Of a DNA stretch of 64,000 nt, positions 26,357 through 34,679 are shown one piece after another. Source of the stretch: Serratia liquefaciens (GTDB taxonomy: Bacteria; Pseudomonadota; Gammaproteobacteria; Enterobacterales; Enterobacteriaceae). A program made the translations under genes and the position numbers. Location of the stretch: positions 1,921,019-1,985,018 of the forward strand of contig NZ_CP088930.1 of the NCBI RefSeq assembly GCF_027594825.1, written 5' to 3'. The notes below the pieces were generated by a model, which was not told where the DNA came from, ran no database searches, and saw only the letters and a list, made by a program, of their open reading frames with translations. Each line of letters starts with the position of its first letter. Within the stretch, counting starts at the first letter, position 1.

Positions 26357-27550
26357 ATGGGTAACAGTGCGAGAAATCAGTACCTGTACAGACACGAATC
26401 CGGTATTTGGATGTTTCAAATAGCAGTGCCTCAGCATATGCGACATTTAACAAATGGCCGGAGGCTGTTCAGGAAAAGCACTGGTCAACGTGACGTCCAG
26501 AAAGCCCGAACAGTGCGCGACCGATTAGTTGTTGAATGGAACCACGTAAAAGAAAAACACGCTGTTGATACCGAAACTATTACGTTAAATCGCGCCATCA
26601 ACGCGGTACAGCAACTAGGACAAGTATCGGCAGTGACTTCCGGTGACCGGGTAATGCTTCAAGCCGTTACTTCCGAATACCTAGCTGAATACAAAAAAAC
26701 ACGCAGCCTCAGCACCATCAGTAAACACACTCTAGCGGTACGGCTCCTGCTCGAACATTTAACCGTTGCTGATACCGAGATAACCGGCATCACCCGCACA
26801 TCGGTGACGCAGTTCATCCGTGCTCTAAAACCCAAGAAATCCGCCCAGACAATCCAGAACTACCTGTCCGGCCTGAACTCGGTGTACGAGTACGCCCGCC
26901 GCTGTTATGACGGAATCCCCGCCGCGTCACCATTCATAGGGCACCGACTTGAGGCGAAGCGGACTGTTAGCAGTTACCAGCCGTTCACGCAGGCAGAGAT
27001 TACAACCCTTCTCGGTAATGCCGAGGAAAAACTTCACGACGTTATTTTTATTGGCCTGTACTCAGGAATGCGTCTGAATGAAATTGCCTCTCTCGGTGTT
27101 GATGACGTGCCGGAAATCAACGGTGTGCAGTGCTTCCGTATTCAGGCAGCCAAAACAAAAGCAGGCGTTCGATTGGTGCCTATTCACTCTGCTTTGGTAG
27201 ACATCATCCAGAAGTACAAACGTTTGAATGCTCAGGGGCAGCACGGGCGGTACTTGCTGCCTAAAGCAAACGCCATCAAGAGAGCAGATGCCAAGCGTGG
27301 ACCGTGGTTCAGTCAGCAATTTACCCGCCTACGGAATAAGGTGCTGCCGAACGCTACAGATCGGCAGTGCTTCCACAGCCTACGGGGAATGTTTATCACC
27401 AGTTTGGACAGGCACAACATAGACGACAGCAGGATAGCCGCGCTTGTAGGCCACACACAGAAGACAATGGCGAAACAGGTTTATAGTCAAGGAGTTGAAC
27501 TTGAAGAGTTAAGTAAGATCATAGAGTTAGTGAATTATCAGGGCTTGTAG
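26357..27550 (+). CDS. Tyrosine recombinase (integrase)
   Basis: A 397-residue site-specific integrase. The N-terminal part (1-110) resembles the DUF6538-type arm-binding region (RHESGIWMFQIAVPQHMRH), followed by a SAM-like core-binding domain at about 110-200 and a catalytic domain. The catalytic set is complete: Arg239 (SGMRLNE), His340 and Arg343 (HSLRG), His366 (VGHTQ) and nucleophile Tyr376 (VYSQG). It should integrate and excise the element at tRNA-Gly. No adjacent excisionase gene is recognisable. A strong hairpin lies just before its ATG. Confidence 0.93.
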   Translation: MGNSARNQYLYRHESGIWMFQIAVPQHMRHLTNGRRLFRKSTGQRDVQKARTVRDRLVVEWNHVKEKHAVDTETITLNRAINAVQQLGQVSAVTSGDRVMLQAVTSEYLAEYKKTRSLSTISKHTLAVRLLLEHLTVADTEITGITRTSVTQFIRALKPKKSAQTIQNYLSGLNSVYEYARRCYDGIPAASPFIGHRLEAKRTVSSYQPFTQAEITTLLGNAEEKLHDVIFIGLYSGMRLNEIASLGVDDVPEINGVQCFRIQAAKTKAGVRLVPIHSALVDIIQKYKRLNAQGQHGRYLLPKANAIKRADAKRGPWFSQQFTRLRNKVLPNATDRQCFHSLRGMFITSLDRHNIDDSRIAALVGHTQKTMAKQVYSQGVELEELSKIIELVNYQGL

Positions 27551-27715
27551 TTCAGCATTCAGTAATGCACTGAAAATCTTACATAGCTTTACCCACATTC
27601 TTCTTGATCTTATTGCTGGGTAGATATACAGTTAACACAACATGTAGTGTTAGTATTTAAATAAATGCACTACATGCAAGTGATTCGTACCCTAAACAAC
27701 GATAAGGTCATAGAA

Positions 27716-27961
27716 ATGGCAAATAGCAAACAAACCTCTAAATCAGTAGCCTCAACGGCTGCGCAAACACTGAACAACCCTAACGCTTCAGCAATTCAAA
27801 AAAGCTTGGCTGGTTCGGCCTTGGCTCAATCAGGTACAAGCAAACAGACTGGCGCTTCAATGGAATCAAAGGCTTCAGCAGCTTTAGATAATCCTCGTTC
27901 CGCAGCTCTTACACGTACCCTTGCCGGAACTGTTGTTTCACAGTCAGACAAGAAACGCTAA
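27716..27961 (+). CDS. Small alanine/serine-rich protein with two-fold internal repeat
   Basis: An 81-residue polar protein starting MANSKQTSKSVASTAAQTL. It contains two copies of a pattern A-x-x-x-L-x-NP-x-(A)S-A-x(4)-SLAGS-x-x-x-QS, at about residues 12-44 and 52-80 (NNPNASAIQKSLAGSALAQS, then DNPRSAALTRTLAGTVVSQS). No membrane segment or catalytic motif is visible. AAGG lies 8 bases before the ATG; an upstream in-frame ATG at 27665 is less likely. A textbook terminator follows the stop. I have seen similar small proteins in enterobacterial elements but cannot assign a function. Confidence 0.72.
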   Translation: MANSKQTSKSVASTAAQTLNNPNASAIQKSLAGSALAQSGTSKQTGASMESKASAALDNPRSAALTRTLAGTVVSQSDKKR

Positions 27962-27975
27962 GTAATACATACTCT

Positions 27976-28000
27976 AAGGGCGGCTTTCGTCGCCCTTTCC
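27976..28000 (+). terminator. Intrinsic terminator after the repeat-protein gene
   Basis: AAGGGCGGC and GTCGCCCTT pair over 9 bp (one G-T) around a TTTC loop, starting 15 bases after the stop. The tail is TTTCC, short but plausible. Confidence 0.7.
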
Positions 28001-28334
28001 CTGCCTCTATGCCTGATACCCCTCGCCCAACACATTAAGCGGCGCTCCTAATCATACCTGACAAACCAGTCACCTCAGCACGACTAACATCACCAACTGA
28101 TCGGTTGTTGGTACTGGTTATACAATCAGAGAGGGTATGCTCAGATTTGAGCAGTCATACACAGCAGTTCGGCGGGTTCACCCTGCACGATACTCTGCGT
28201 CTCGCTGAGAACCTCTCAAAGTAGAATCAGGCGCTGGTATTGAAGGGAGAGTGATACCCCTCCCTTTATCTTCACGTATGTCGAAAGGGGTATGGGGGAC
28301 AATGAGGGCTGTCAGGGTGCAGGGAGGCTCTCTC
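28001..28334. other. Non-coding stretch of the element with short inverted repeats
   Basis: No gene is supported. Small inverted repeats occur: ACCAAC/GTTGGT around 28091-28112 and a nested GTATG, TGCTCA / TGAGCA, CATAC structure at 28135-28160. They could be recombinase or excisionase accessory sites, or RNA structure. I cannot choose between these. Confidence 0.35.
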
Positions 28335-28496
28335 ATGAGCACAACAAAAATTGACCGCAGTACACATCGGTACTGGAAATTAACTGCTGAAATAATGTTC
28401 GCAGTGTGCATCGTTATTACAATGCTATTCAAAATAGATTATTTATTTGTGCATGCCTTCGCAAATTGTTTCCCTAGGGTTGTTATATGTAGGTAG
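28335..28496 (+). CDS. Short putative membrane protein, 53 residues
   Basis: The frame starts MSTTKIDRSTHRYWKLTAEI with a hydrophobic stretch at about 18-35 (IMFAVCIVITMLF), and has GGAGG 7 bases before the ATG. Its last 58 bases overlap the 3' end of the DUF4393 gene on the other strand, and the C-terminus looks arbitrary. It may be a truncated remnant of a larger gene lost when the element was assembled. The good ribosome-binding site is the main argument for calling it. Confidence 0.35.
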   Translation: MSTTKIDRSTHRYWKLTAEIMFAVCIVITMLFKIDYLFVHAFANCFPRVVICR

Positions 28497-29272
28497 GATT
28501 TATCATACTTAAACTTAAGACCTCTGCTTTCTATTTCTTTCTTGAAACCATTGAGAAAATCAGATGACAATAAGTCATTGTAGTGTTCTTCAATAACATA
28601 GTATTGCCCATTAGGAATCTCACACAATCCTAATCGGCATAAATTATTTAAGTATGCGGGGGTTAGGTGAGGGTTATCGCAACCAGCCTTTATTCCTATA
28701 TGAGAGTAATTCTCATAGACATTGTTCGTACCCGCAGACTTACCATTCCCTTCTGATTGCATAGTAACTATCGGAAAAACAACTCCTGAGTCAAGAAATA
28801 AATTTATTATTTTTGCTTCATCAGGCGTTAATTGTTTAATTATTTCCACAAAAGCCGGGTGAGCATTCTCTATCGTATCTTTATTCATTGCTGTGGCCAA
28901 TAAATTGGCATACATTTCGCTTAATGATTCTTCATGTCCTGTATAGCGTAACGCTTCAATAGCAGGGCCTGCAACATTAGGCTTTGGTGTGATAATGTTT
29001 TCTGGTGGAACATTTTCTAGTTTTCTGGCAACTTTGGTGGCGGTAAACTCTTTTATTTGGTCATAGCCCCATACCAAAGCACTAACTGGAGCCAATGCAA
29101 CGTTTACTAATTTTGCAACGGTACCTAAAGCCTTACCCACCTCTTGTGCCGCAGGCTGTATAGCATCTTGGTAGATTGGTACCTCTTTGGTGACCGCTGC
29201 CACAGCATGAACAATATCAGTGACTTGACTGGTTTTTGTTTGCGAGTTCTCTTCAGACATAAAACTACCCAT
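28439..29272 (-). CDS. DUF4393 (Abi-alpha-like) protein, possible abortive-infection factor
   Basis: A 277-residue protein (273 if the second Met at 29260 is used) of the DUF4393 family as I recognise it: an N-terminal Ala/Val-rich helical region at about 15-85 (LGTVAKLVNVALAPVSALVWGYDQIKEF), then EALRYTGHEESLSEMYANLLATAMN and QLTPDEAKIINLFL, ending in a mixed alpha/beta part. The family is also listed as Abi_alpha because a member was linked to abortive phage infection; the mechanism is unknown. It is the only sizeable cargo of the tRNA-Gly element, on the strand opposite to the integrase. The hydrophobic N-terminal patch suggests membrane association. The defence role is inference. Confidence 0.72.
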   Translation of the reverse strand: MGSFMSEENSQTKTSQVTDIVHAVAAVTKEVPIYQDAIQPAAQEVGKALGTVAKLVNVALAPVSALVWGYDQIKEFTATKVARKLENVPPENIITPKPNVAGPAIEALRYTGHEESLSEMYANLLATAMNKDTIENAHPAFVEIIKQLTPDEAKIINLFLDSGVVFPIVTMQSEGNGKSAGTNNVYENYSHIGIKAGCDNPHLTPAYLNNLCRLGLCEIPNGQYYVIEEHYNDLLSSDFLNGFKKEIESRGLKFKYDKSYLHITTLGKQFAKACTNK

Positions 29273-29902
29273 CGTATATTTATCTTCGACATTACCTTAT
29301 ATCCTTTTGAGTTATTTAAATCAATAGATTCATATTAGATAGTAGTATTTATGAAGAGTCGATACTCGTTGGTATATATAATAGAAATTCTTGATTGAAC
29401 TGGTGAATGCATGTGGGTGATATTATTTTCAATAACTACGCCAGTTGATGGTTGAATTTGAATAATACCGGCCATAAAGCCCCGGTTAGTGATACCTAAG
29501 CAGCGGAGCGTCAGCGACATCATCAGATTATCATAGCGCATCATCGTTATCAGGTCGCCCGTGCATCCTAAGGAACCGTGGGCCAGCCGGAGATAGAGCC
29601 GGGTCTTTCGCTACCGGTGCGTATCACTTTAGCCTGTTTATCCCTGTAAAGGGGCATCGGGGCTGAATGCTGCGATGAACTATGTTTTGGGAGAGTTTAG
29701 AGCCGATGGCACGGCATGCTGTTCTTGTTAAGCTATCGCGGTAAGACAGTAGAACGACCGCAAGCGGTTTGATATGCTCCCAGAACCATACACCACGCTA
29801 CAACAGCGATGGGCAATTCCTAGAGATACCTTTGTCGGAACCTGGACATTCAATCACTTCTGAATTTTATGATTTCTAACGAGAAGGTACAAAAAGAAAG
29901 GC
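29273..29902. other. Right end of the element, 630 bases without a firm gene
   Basis: A 69-codon minus-strand frame at 29335-29544 (MMRYDNLMMSLTLRCLGITN...) has prophage-like flavour but no clear ribosome-binding site, so it is not called. From about 29500 the base composition becomes more GC-rich than in the DUF4393 gene, suggesting a mosaic. No repeats or RNA genes are recognised before the attachment site. Confidence 0.4.
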
Positions 29903-29928
29903 TTTGGAGCGGGTGAAGGGAATCGAAC
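29903..29928. repeat. Right attachment site inside tRNA-Gly
   Basis: These 26 bases include the 3' end of the intact tRNA-Gly gene (acceptor stem, part of the T arm, encoded CCA) plus two flanking T residues. They are the partner of the copy at 26250-26274. Confidence 0.88.
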
Positions 29929-29978
29929 CCTCGTATGCAGCTTGGGAAGCTGCCGTTCTACCATTGAACTACACCCGC
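29905..29978 (-). tRNA. glyU: tRNA-Gly, anticodon CCC
   Basis: The 74-base gene folds as a complete cloverleaf. The acceptor stem pairs GCGGGTG with CACCCGC, the D arm holds GTTCAATGGTAGAAC, the anticodon loop reads TTCCCAA (anticodon CCC), the T arm holds GGGTTCGATTCCC, and CCA is encoded. It closely resembles E. coli glyU. It stands upstream of nothing on its own strand except the integrative element, and is just beyond the lysS terminator. Its 3' end is the integration target of the element. Confidence 0.95.
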
Positions 29979-30095
29979 ATCGGTGTGCGGCGATCATTAT
30001 AACCGGTTATCCCCGGCGGGCAAGCGGAGATAGCGCGTAACTGCTGGTGTTTTAAGCAGTTAGCATGCGCAACCTTCCTGTCCGATCCAACAAGC

Positions 30096-30127
30096 AAAAA
30101 AAACCGGCGCAGTTGCCTGCACCGGTT
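30096..30127 (-). terminator. Intrinsic terminator after lysS
   Basis: On the minus strand AACCGG-x-GCA is closed by TGC-x-CCGGTT with one mismatch, followed by a run of eight T residues. It lies about 20 bases after the lysS stop. Confidence 0.85.
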
Positions 30128-30147
30128 GATATCTGCTCTACGAAACG

Positions 30148-31665
30148 TTATTTCTGCGGGCGCATGGCCGGGAACAGGATCACGTCACGGATGGTGTGGC
30201 TGTTGGTGAACAGCATCACCATACGGTCAATACCGATACCCAGGCCGGCCGTTGGCGGTAAGCCGTGCTCCAGCGCAGTGACGTAGTCTTCGTCATAGAA
30301 CATCGCTTCGTCATCACCGGCGTCTTTCGCATTAGCCTGGTCAGCGAAACGCTGCGCCTGGTCTTCTGCGTCATTCAGCTCGGAGAAGCCGTTACCGATT
30401 TCACGGCCGCCGATAAAGAACTCGAAGCGGTCGGTAATTTCCGGGTTGTTATCATTACGACGCGCCAGCGGGGACACTTCCGCTGGGTATTCGGTAATGA
30501 AGGTCGGCTGAATCAGATGACTTTCCGCCACTTCTTCGAAGATCTCGGTCACTACGCGACCCAGGCCCCAGCTCTTCTCAACCTTGATGCCGATGGATTC
30601 AGCGATAGCTACCGCTTTACCCATGTCAGCCAGATCGGCCAGATCGGTTTCCGGACGGTATTTCTTGATCGCCTCGGTCATGGTCAGCTTTTCAAACGGC
30701 TTGCCGAAGTCGAACACTTCATCACCGTACTGCACCTGAGAGTTGCCCAAAACTTTCTCGGTCAGGGTACGGAACAGGGACTCGGTCAGTTCAATCAGAT
30801 CTTTGTAATCCGCGTAAGCCATATAGAGTTCCATCATGGTGAACTCTGGGTTATGACGCGGAGAAACGCCTTCGTTACGGAAGTTACGGTTGATCTCGAA
30901 CACGCGCTCGAAGCCGCCTACCACCAAACGCTTCAGGTACAGTTCTGGCGCGATACGCAGGTACATATCGATGTCCAGCGCGTTGTGATGAGTCACGAAC
31001 GGACGTGCGGAAGCCCCACCAGGGATCACCTGCATCATAGGGGTTTCGACTTCCATGAAGCCACGTTCCACCATGAAGTTACGCATCGCTGCCATGATCT
31101 GGGAACGCACCTGGAAGGTCTTGCGCGATTCGTCGTTGGCGATCAGATCCAGATAACGCTGACGGTAACGGGTTTCCTGATCCGCCAGGCCATGGAACTT
31201 GTCCGGCAGCGGGCGCAGGGCCTTGGTCAGCAGACGCAGTTCGGTGCAGTGGATGGACAGCTCACCGGTCTTGGTCTTGAACAGCTTACCGCGTGCGCCA
31301 ACGATATCGCCCAGGTCCCACTTCTTGAATTGTTCGTTGTAAACGCCTTCCGCCAGATCGTCACGTGCAACGTACAGCTGGATACGGCCGCCAACGTCCT
31401 GCAGCGTGACAAATGACGCTTTACCCATGATACGGCGCGTCATCATACGGCCGGCTACTGTGACTTCTACGCCCAGCGCTTCCAGCTCTTCGTTGTCTTT
31501 TTCGCCGTAAGCTGCGTGCAGCTTGTCTGACGTGGTGTCGCGACGAAAATCATTCGGGAACGCAATGCCGTTCTCGCGCAGCGCAGCCAGTTTCTCACGG
31601 CGTGACTGCAACTCGTTATTGAGATCCAGCGCCTGATCGGCGCCTTGTGGTTGTTGCTCAGACAT
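30148..31665 (-). CDS. lysS: Lysyl-tRNA synthetase (class II)
   Basis: A 505-residue class II aminoacyl-tRNA synthetase that charges tRNA-Lys. The N-terminal OB-fold anticodon-binding domain spans about 65-145 ([19 protein letters not shown]). Catalytic motif 2 is [20 protein letters not shown] and motif 3 [13 protein letters not shown] near the C-terminus. Length matches E. coli LysS exactly. It starts 9 bases after the prfB stop, the conserved enterobacterial prfB-lysS order, and ends at a strong terminator. Confidence 0.97.
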   Translation of the reverse strand: MSEQQPQGADQALDLNNELQSRREKLAALRENGIAFPNDFRRDTTSDKLHAAYGEKDNEELEALGVEVTVAGRMMTRRIMGKASFVTLQDVGGRIQLYVARDDLAEGVYNEQFKKWDLGDIVGARGKLFKTKTGELSIHCTELRLLTKALRPLPDKFHGLADQETRYRQRYLDLIANDESRKTFQVRSQIMAAMRNFMVERGFMEVETPMMQVIPGGASARPFVTHHNALDIDMYLRIAPELYLKRLVVGGFERVFEINRNFRNEGVSPRHNPEFTMMELYMAYADYKDLIELTESLFRTLTEKVLGNSQVQYGDEVFDFGKPFEKLTMTEAIKKYRPETDLADLADMGKAVAIAESIGIKVEKSWGLGRVVTEIFEEVAESHLIQPTFITEYPAEVSPLARRNDNNPEITDRFEFFIGGREIGNGFSELNDAEDQAQRFADQANAKDAGDDEAMFYDEDYVTALEHGLPPTAGLGIGIDRMVMLFTNSHTIRDVILFPAMRPQK

Positions 31666-31674
31666 TTCTGTTCC

Positions 31675-32773
31675 TTATAACCCGGCTTTCAAACTTGCCT
31701 CAATGAATTTATCCAGGTCGCCATCTAATACGGCCTGCGTGTTGCGCGTTTCAACGTTAGTGCGCAAATCCTTGATGCGGGAATCATCCAGCACGTATGA
31801 ACGGATTTGGCTGCCCCAACCGATGTCCGACTTGTTGTCTTCCATCATCTGTTTATCAGCATTTTTCTTTTGCATCTCAAACTCGTACAGCTTGGCTCGC
31901 AGCTGCTTGAAGGCTTGATCCTTGTTCTTATGCTGAGAACGGTCGTTCTGGCACTGCACTACGATGTTGGTCGGCAAGTGGGTAATACGCACCGCCGACT
32001 CGGTTTTGTTTACGTGCTGACCACCCGCACCGGAAGCGCGATACACGTCGATACGCAGATCCGCCGGATTGATTTCAATATCAATATCGTCTTCCACTTC
32101 CGGGTAGATAAACACCGAACTGAAGGAGGTATGACGACGGCCACCGGAGTCGAACGGGCTCTTGCGCACCAGGCGATGCACGCCGGTTTCAGTACGCAAC
32201 CAGCCAAACGCATAGTCGCCGATAATCTTGATGGTGGCGGATTTCAGCCCCGCGACGTCGCCGTCGGACTCTTCAATCACTTCCGTTTTAAAGCCTTTGG
32301 CTTCGGCCCAGCGCAGGTACATGCGCAGCAACATGCTGGCCCAGTCTTGCGCTTCAGTACCGCCGGAGCCTGCCTGGATGTCCAGGTAGCAATCAGCACT
32401 GTCGTATTCACCAGAGAACATACGACGAAATTCTAGTTGCTCCAGCTTGGCAGACAGTTGATCAAGCTCAATGACGGCTTCGTTAAAGGTTTCTTCATCG
32501 TCGGCTTCAATCGCCAATTCCAGCAGGCCGGTGACATCTTCACCACCTTGCTCCAGTTGGTCGATGGTTTCAACGATGGCTTCGAGCGCCGCGCGCTCTT
32601 TACCCAGCGCTTGCGCACGCTCGGGTTCGTTCCAGACGTCAGGCTGTTCCAGCTCCGCGTTGACTTCTTCTAGGCGTTCTTTCTTGGCATCATAGTCAAA
32701 GATACCCCCTAAGAACGGCAGTCCGCTCGGACAGGTCCTGAATACGGTTTTTTACCGGATTAATTTCAAACAT
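31675..32773 (-). CDS. prfB: Peptide chain release factor 2 with programmed +1 frameshift
   Basis: RF2 (365 residues) recognises UGA and UAA stop codons. The gene starts at 32773 ([14 protein letters not shown]), and codon 26 is an in-frame TGA at 32696-32698. The frameshift signal is intact: the CTT slip codon at 32699-32701 and the SD-like AGGGGG at 32705-32710. Low RF2 thus causes the +1 shift that completes the protein, an autoregulatory loop. The SPF stop-codon motif (KSPFDSGG) and GGQ motif ([14 protein letters not shown]) are present. The residue before SGAGGQ is Ala, unlike the Thr246 of E. coli K-12. It is followed by lysS after 9 bases. Confidence 0.97.
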
Positions 32774-32895
32774 GGTTTTTAGCGTTCTTTTTCGTTAGAT
32801 GTCGTCGATGGCGAAATGCCATTAGAACCGGCAATTCTATCGGATCCAGGCGTCAGTTTATAGCGAGTTGCTCAGTTTTTGTGGGCAAGAAATGT

Positions 32896-32924
32896 AGCCG
32901 GGGCAAGGCAAGCCAGCCCCGGCT
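32896..32924 (-). terminator. Hairpin between recJ and prfB
   Basis: AGCCGGGGC and GCCCCGGCT form a perfect 9-bp GC-rich stem with an 11-base loop, 15 bases after the recJ stop. There is no T-run on the minus strand, so it may pause or stabilise rather than fully terminate, leaving some read-through into prfB. Confidence 0.5.
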
Positions 32925-32939
32925 TAATGGCAGTGCGAA

Positions 32940-34673
32940 TCAACGCGGCCAGAGATGCTGAATCAACAACTGCACGTTGCGGTTGCCGCGAAACTCATTG
33001 ACGTCAAGCTTGTAAGCCAGTTCAACCTCACGCACGCTGCTGTCGGGCCACAGCGTGGTGTCCACGTTAAAGGCGATACCGTCAAGCAACGGGCCGCCGC
33101 CAAGCGGCTCGACCATCAGCTTCAGGTGCTTCTCGCCCACCAGCCGCTGCTGCAGAATGCGAAACTTGCCGTCAAAGGTCGGTTCCGGGAAGGCCTGTCC
33201 CCAGGGGCCGCCCTCACGCAACAGCTCGGCGGTTTCCAGCGAAAGCTCTTGCAGGGCCAGCTCACCGTCAGACCAGATAACCCCTTCCAGCATCGCCGGA
33301 TCGAGCCATTCTCCAACCAGATCGCCAAAGCGCTGGCGAAACTCGTCGAATTTGGCCTCTTCCAACGACAGTCCGGCCGCCATGGCGTGGCCACCGAACT
33401 TCATCATCAGCCCGGGATTGAGCGTATCCAGCCGCTCCAGCGCATCGCGCATGTGCAGACCGGCTATCGAACGGCCGGAGCCTTTCAAAATGCCCTCACC
33501 CGCCGGCGCGAACGCGATCACCGGACGGTGGAAGCGTTCCTTGATGCGCGAAGCCAGGATCCCCACCACGCCCTGATGCCATTCCGGATGATACATCGCC
33601 AGCCCGTATGGCAAGGCGGTGCTGCTGCGTTCCAGTTGGTCGCACAGCTGCAAGGCTTCAACCTGCATGCCTTGCTCAATCTCGCGCCGCGTCAGGTTGA
33701 GTGCATCGAGATCGTTAGCCAGCATGCGTGCCTGCGCAATGTCGTCACTCAGCAGCAGCGCCACGCCAATCGACATATCGTCCAGCCGTCCGGCAGCATT
33801 GAGCCGCGGGCCCAAGGCAAAACCGAGATCGTTGGCCGCCAGTTGGCGCGCGTCGCGGTTAGCCACTTCCAGCAGCGCACGAATGCCCGGTCGGCACTTG
33901 CCGGCGCGAATACGGTTCAGGCCCTGGTAAACCAAAATGCGGTTGTTGGCGTCGAGCGGCACCACGTCGGCAACCGTACCGAGCGCCACCAGATCCAACA
34001 GTTCCGCCAGGTTTGGCATCGCCAGTGCCCGCTGTTCAAACCAGCCGCTGTCCCGCAGCCGGGCACGCAGCGCCAGCATCAGGTAGAAAGCCACCCCGAC
34101 GCCGGCCAGGGATTTGGACGGAAACTCGCAGCCGCGCAGGTTCGGGTTGACGATCGCCTCCGCTGCCGGCAGGGTTTCCCCCGGCAGGTGGTGGTCGGTC
34201 ACCAGCACCTGTATGCCTTTGGCGTGTGCCACATCGACGCCCGCGTGGGAAGAGATGCCGTTATCCACGGTCAGGATCAGCTCGGCACCGCGCGTCGCCG
34301 CTTGCTCCACCACTTCGGGGCTCAGGCCGTAGCCGTCCTCAAAGCGATTCGGTACCAGATAGTCGACGGCACTGCCGCCCATGCTGCGTAGCGCCAGCAC
34401 CGTCAAGGCGGTACTGGTGGCGCCATCGGCGTCGAAATCCCCCACCACCATAATGCGGCGATGATCGGCCAATGCCTGTTGCAGGATCCCCACGGCGGTA
34501 TCAATGCCGTCCAACTGCTGCCAGGGCAACATGCCTTTGACGCTGCGTTCCAGTTCCTGCTCCGCCTTCACGCCGCGCAGCGCGTATAAACGGCGCAGTA
34601 GCGGATGCAGGCTGGCAGGCAGATGGCTGCCGTCCGCCGTTTCACGGCGGCGAAGTTGTGTTTTGATGCTCAC
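32940..34673 (-). CDS. recJ: Single-stranded-DNA exonuclease RecJ
   Basis: A 577-residue 5'-3' single-strand exonuclease of the DHH family, acting in RecF-pathway recombination, mismatch repair and base-excision repair. Metal-binding motifs are visible: GDFDADGATS near residue 80, LTVDNGISS, and VTDHHLPG near 160. The DHHA1 region GGHAMAAGLSLEE lies near 420, followed by the OB-fold C-terminal domain. Length equals the E. coli protein. It is six bases downstream of dsbC in the conserved xerD-dsbC-recJ operon. Confidence 0.97.
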   Translation of the reverse strand: MSIKTQLRRRETADGSHLPASLHPLLRRLYALRGVKAEQELERSVKGMLPWQQLDGIDTAVGILQQALADHRRIMVVGDFDADGATSTALTVLALRSMGGSAVDYLVPNRFEDGYGLSPEVVEQAATRGAELILTVDNGISSHAGVDVAHAKGIQVLVTDHHLPGETLPAAEAIVNPNLRGCEFPSKSLAGVGVAFYLMLALRARLRDSGWFEQRALAMPNLAELLDLVALGTVADVVPLDANNRILVYQGLNRIRAGKCRPGIRALLEVANRDARQLAANDLGFALGPRLNAAGRLDDMSIGVALLLSDDIAQARMLANDLDALNLTRREIEQGMQVEALQLCDQLERSSTALPYGLAMYHPEWHQGVVGILASRIKERFHRPVIAFAPAGEGILKGSGRSIAGLHMRDALERLDTLNPGLMMKFGGHAMAAGLSLEEAKFDEFRQRFGDLVGEWLDPAMLEGVIWSDGELALQELSLETAELLREGGPWGQAFPEPTFDGKFRILQQRLVGEKHLKLMVEPLGGGPLLDGIAFNVDTTLWPDSSVREVELAYKLDVNEFRGNRNVQLLIQHLWPR

Positions 34674-34679
34674 CGGCGA

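Larger units (their letters stand above)
26250..29928. mobile_element. 3.7-kb integrative element in the 3' end of tRNA-Gly(CCC)
   Basis: The 3' end of the tRNA-Gly gene, 26 bases at 29903-29928, is repeated at 26250-26274 with a single missing G. The enclosed DNA carries a tyrosine recombinase next to the left copy, a small repeat protein gene, a short membrane frame, and a DUF4393 gene on the opposite strand. No replication, conjugation or capsid genes are present, so the element would depend on a helper or is a minimal cargo island. The integrase lies at the end distal to the intact tRNA and reads toward it. The lost G in the left copy suggests the insertion is not recent. Confidence 0.85.

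Noticed and set aside
27962..28334. A CRISPR-like or transfer-origin-like repeat cluster inside the element
   Set aside because: The inverted repeats are short, different from one another and not regularly spaced. No array and no relaxase gene are present.
29335..29544. A 69-codon minus-strand frame near the right end of the integrative element
   Set aside because: No convincing ribosome-binding site and no recognised family. It was left as a remark in the region description rather than called as a gene.
32955..34391. A 478-codon plus-strand frame opposite recJ, and similar long frames opposite gcvP, gcvT and lysS
   Set aside because: They are antisense shadows of well-conserved genes, rich in His, Gln and Arg, produced by the codon bias of the true strand.
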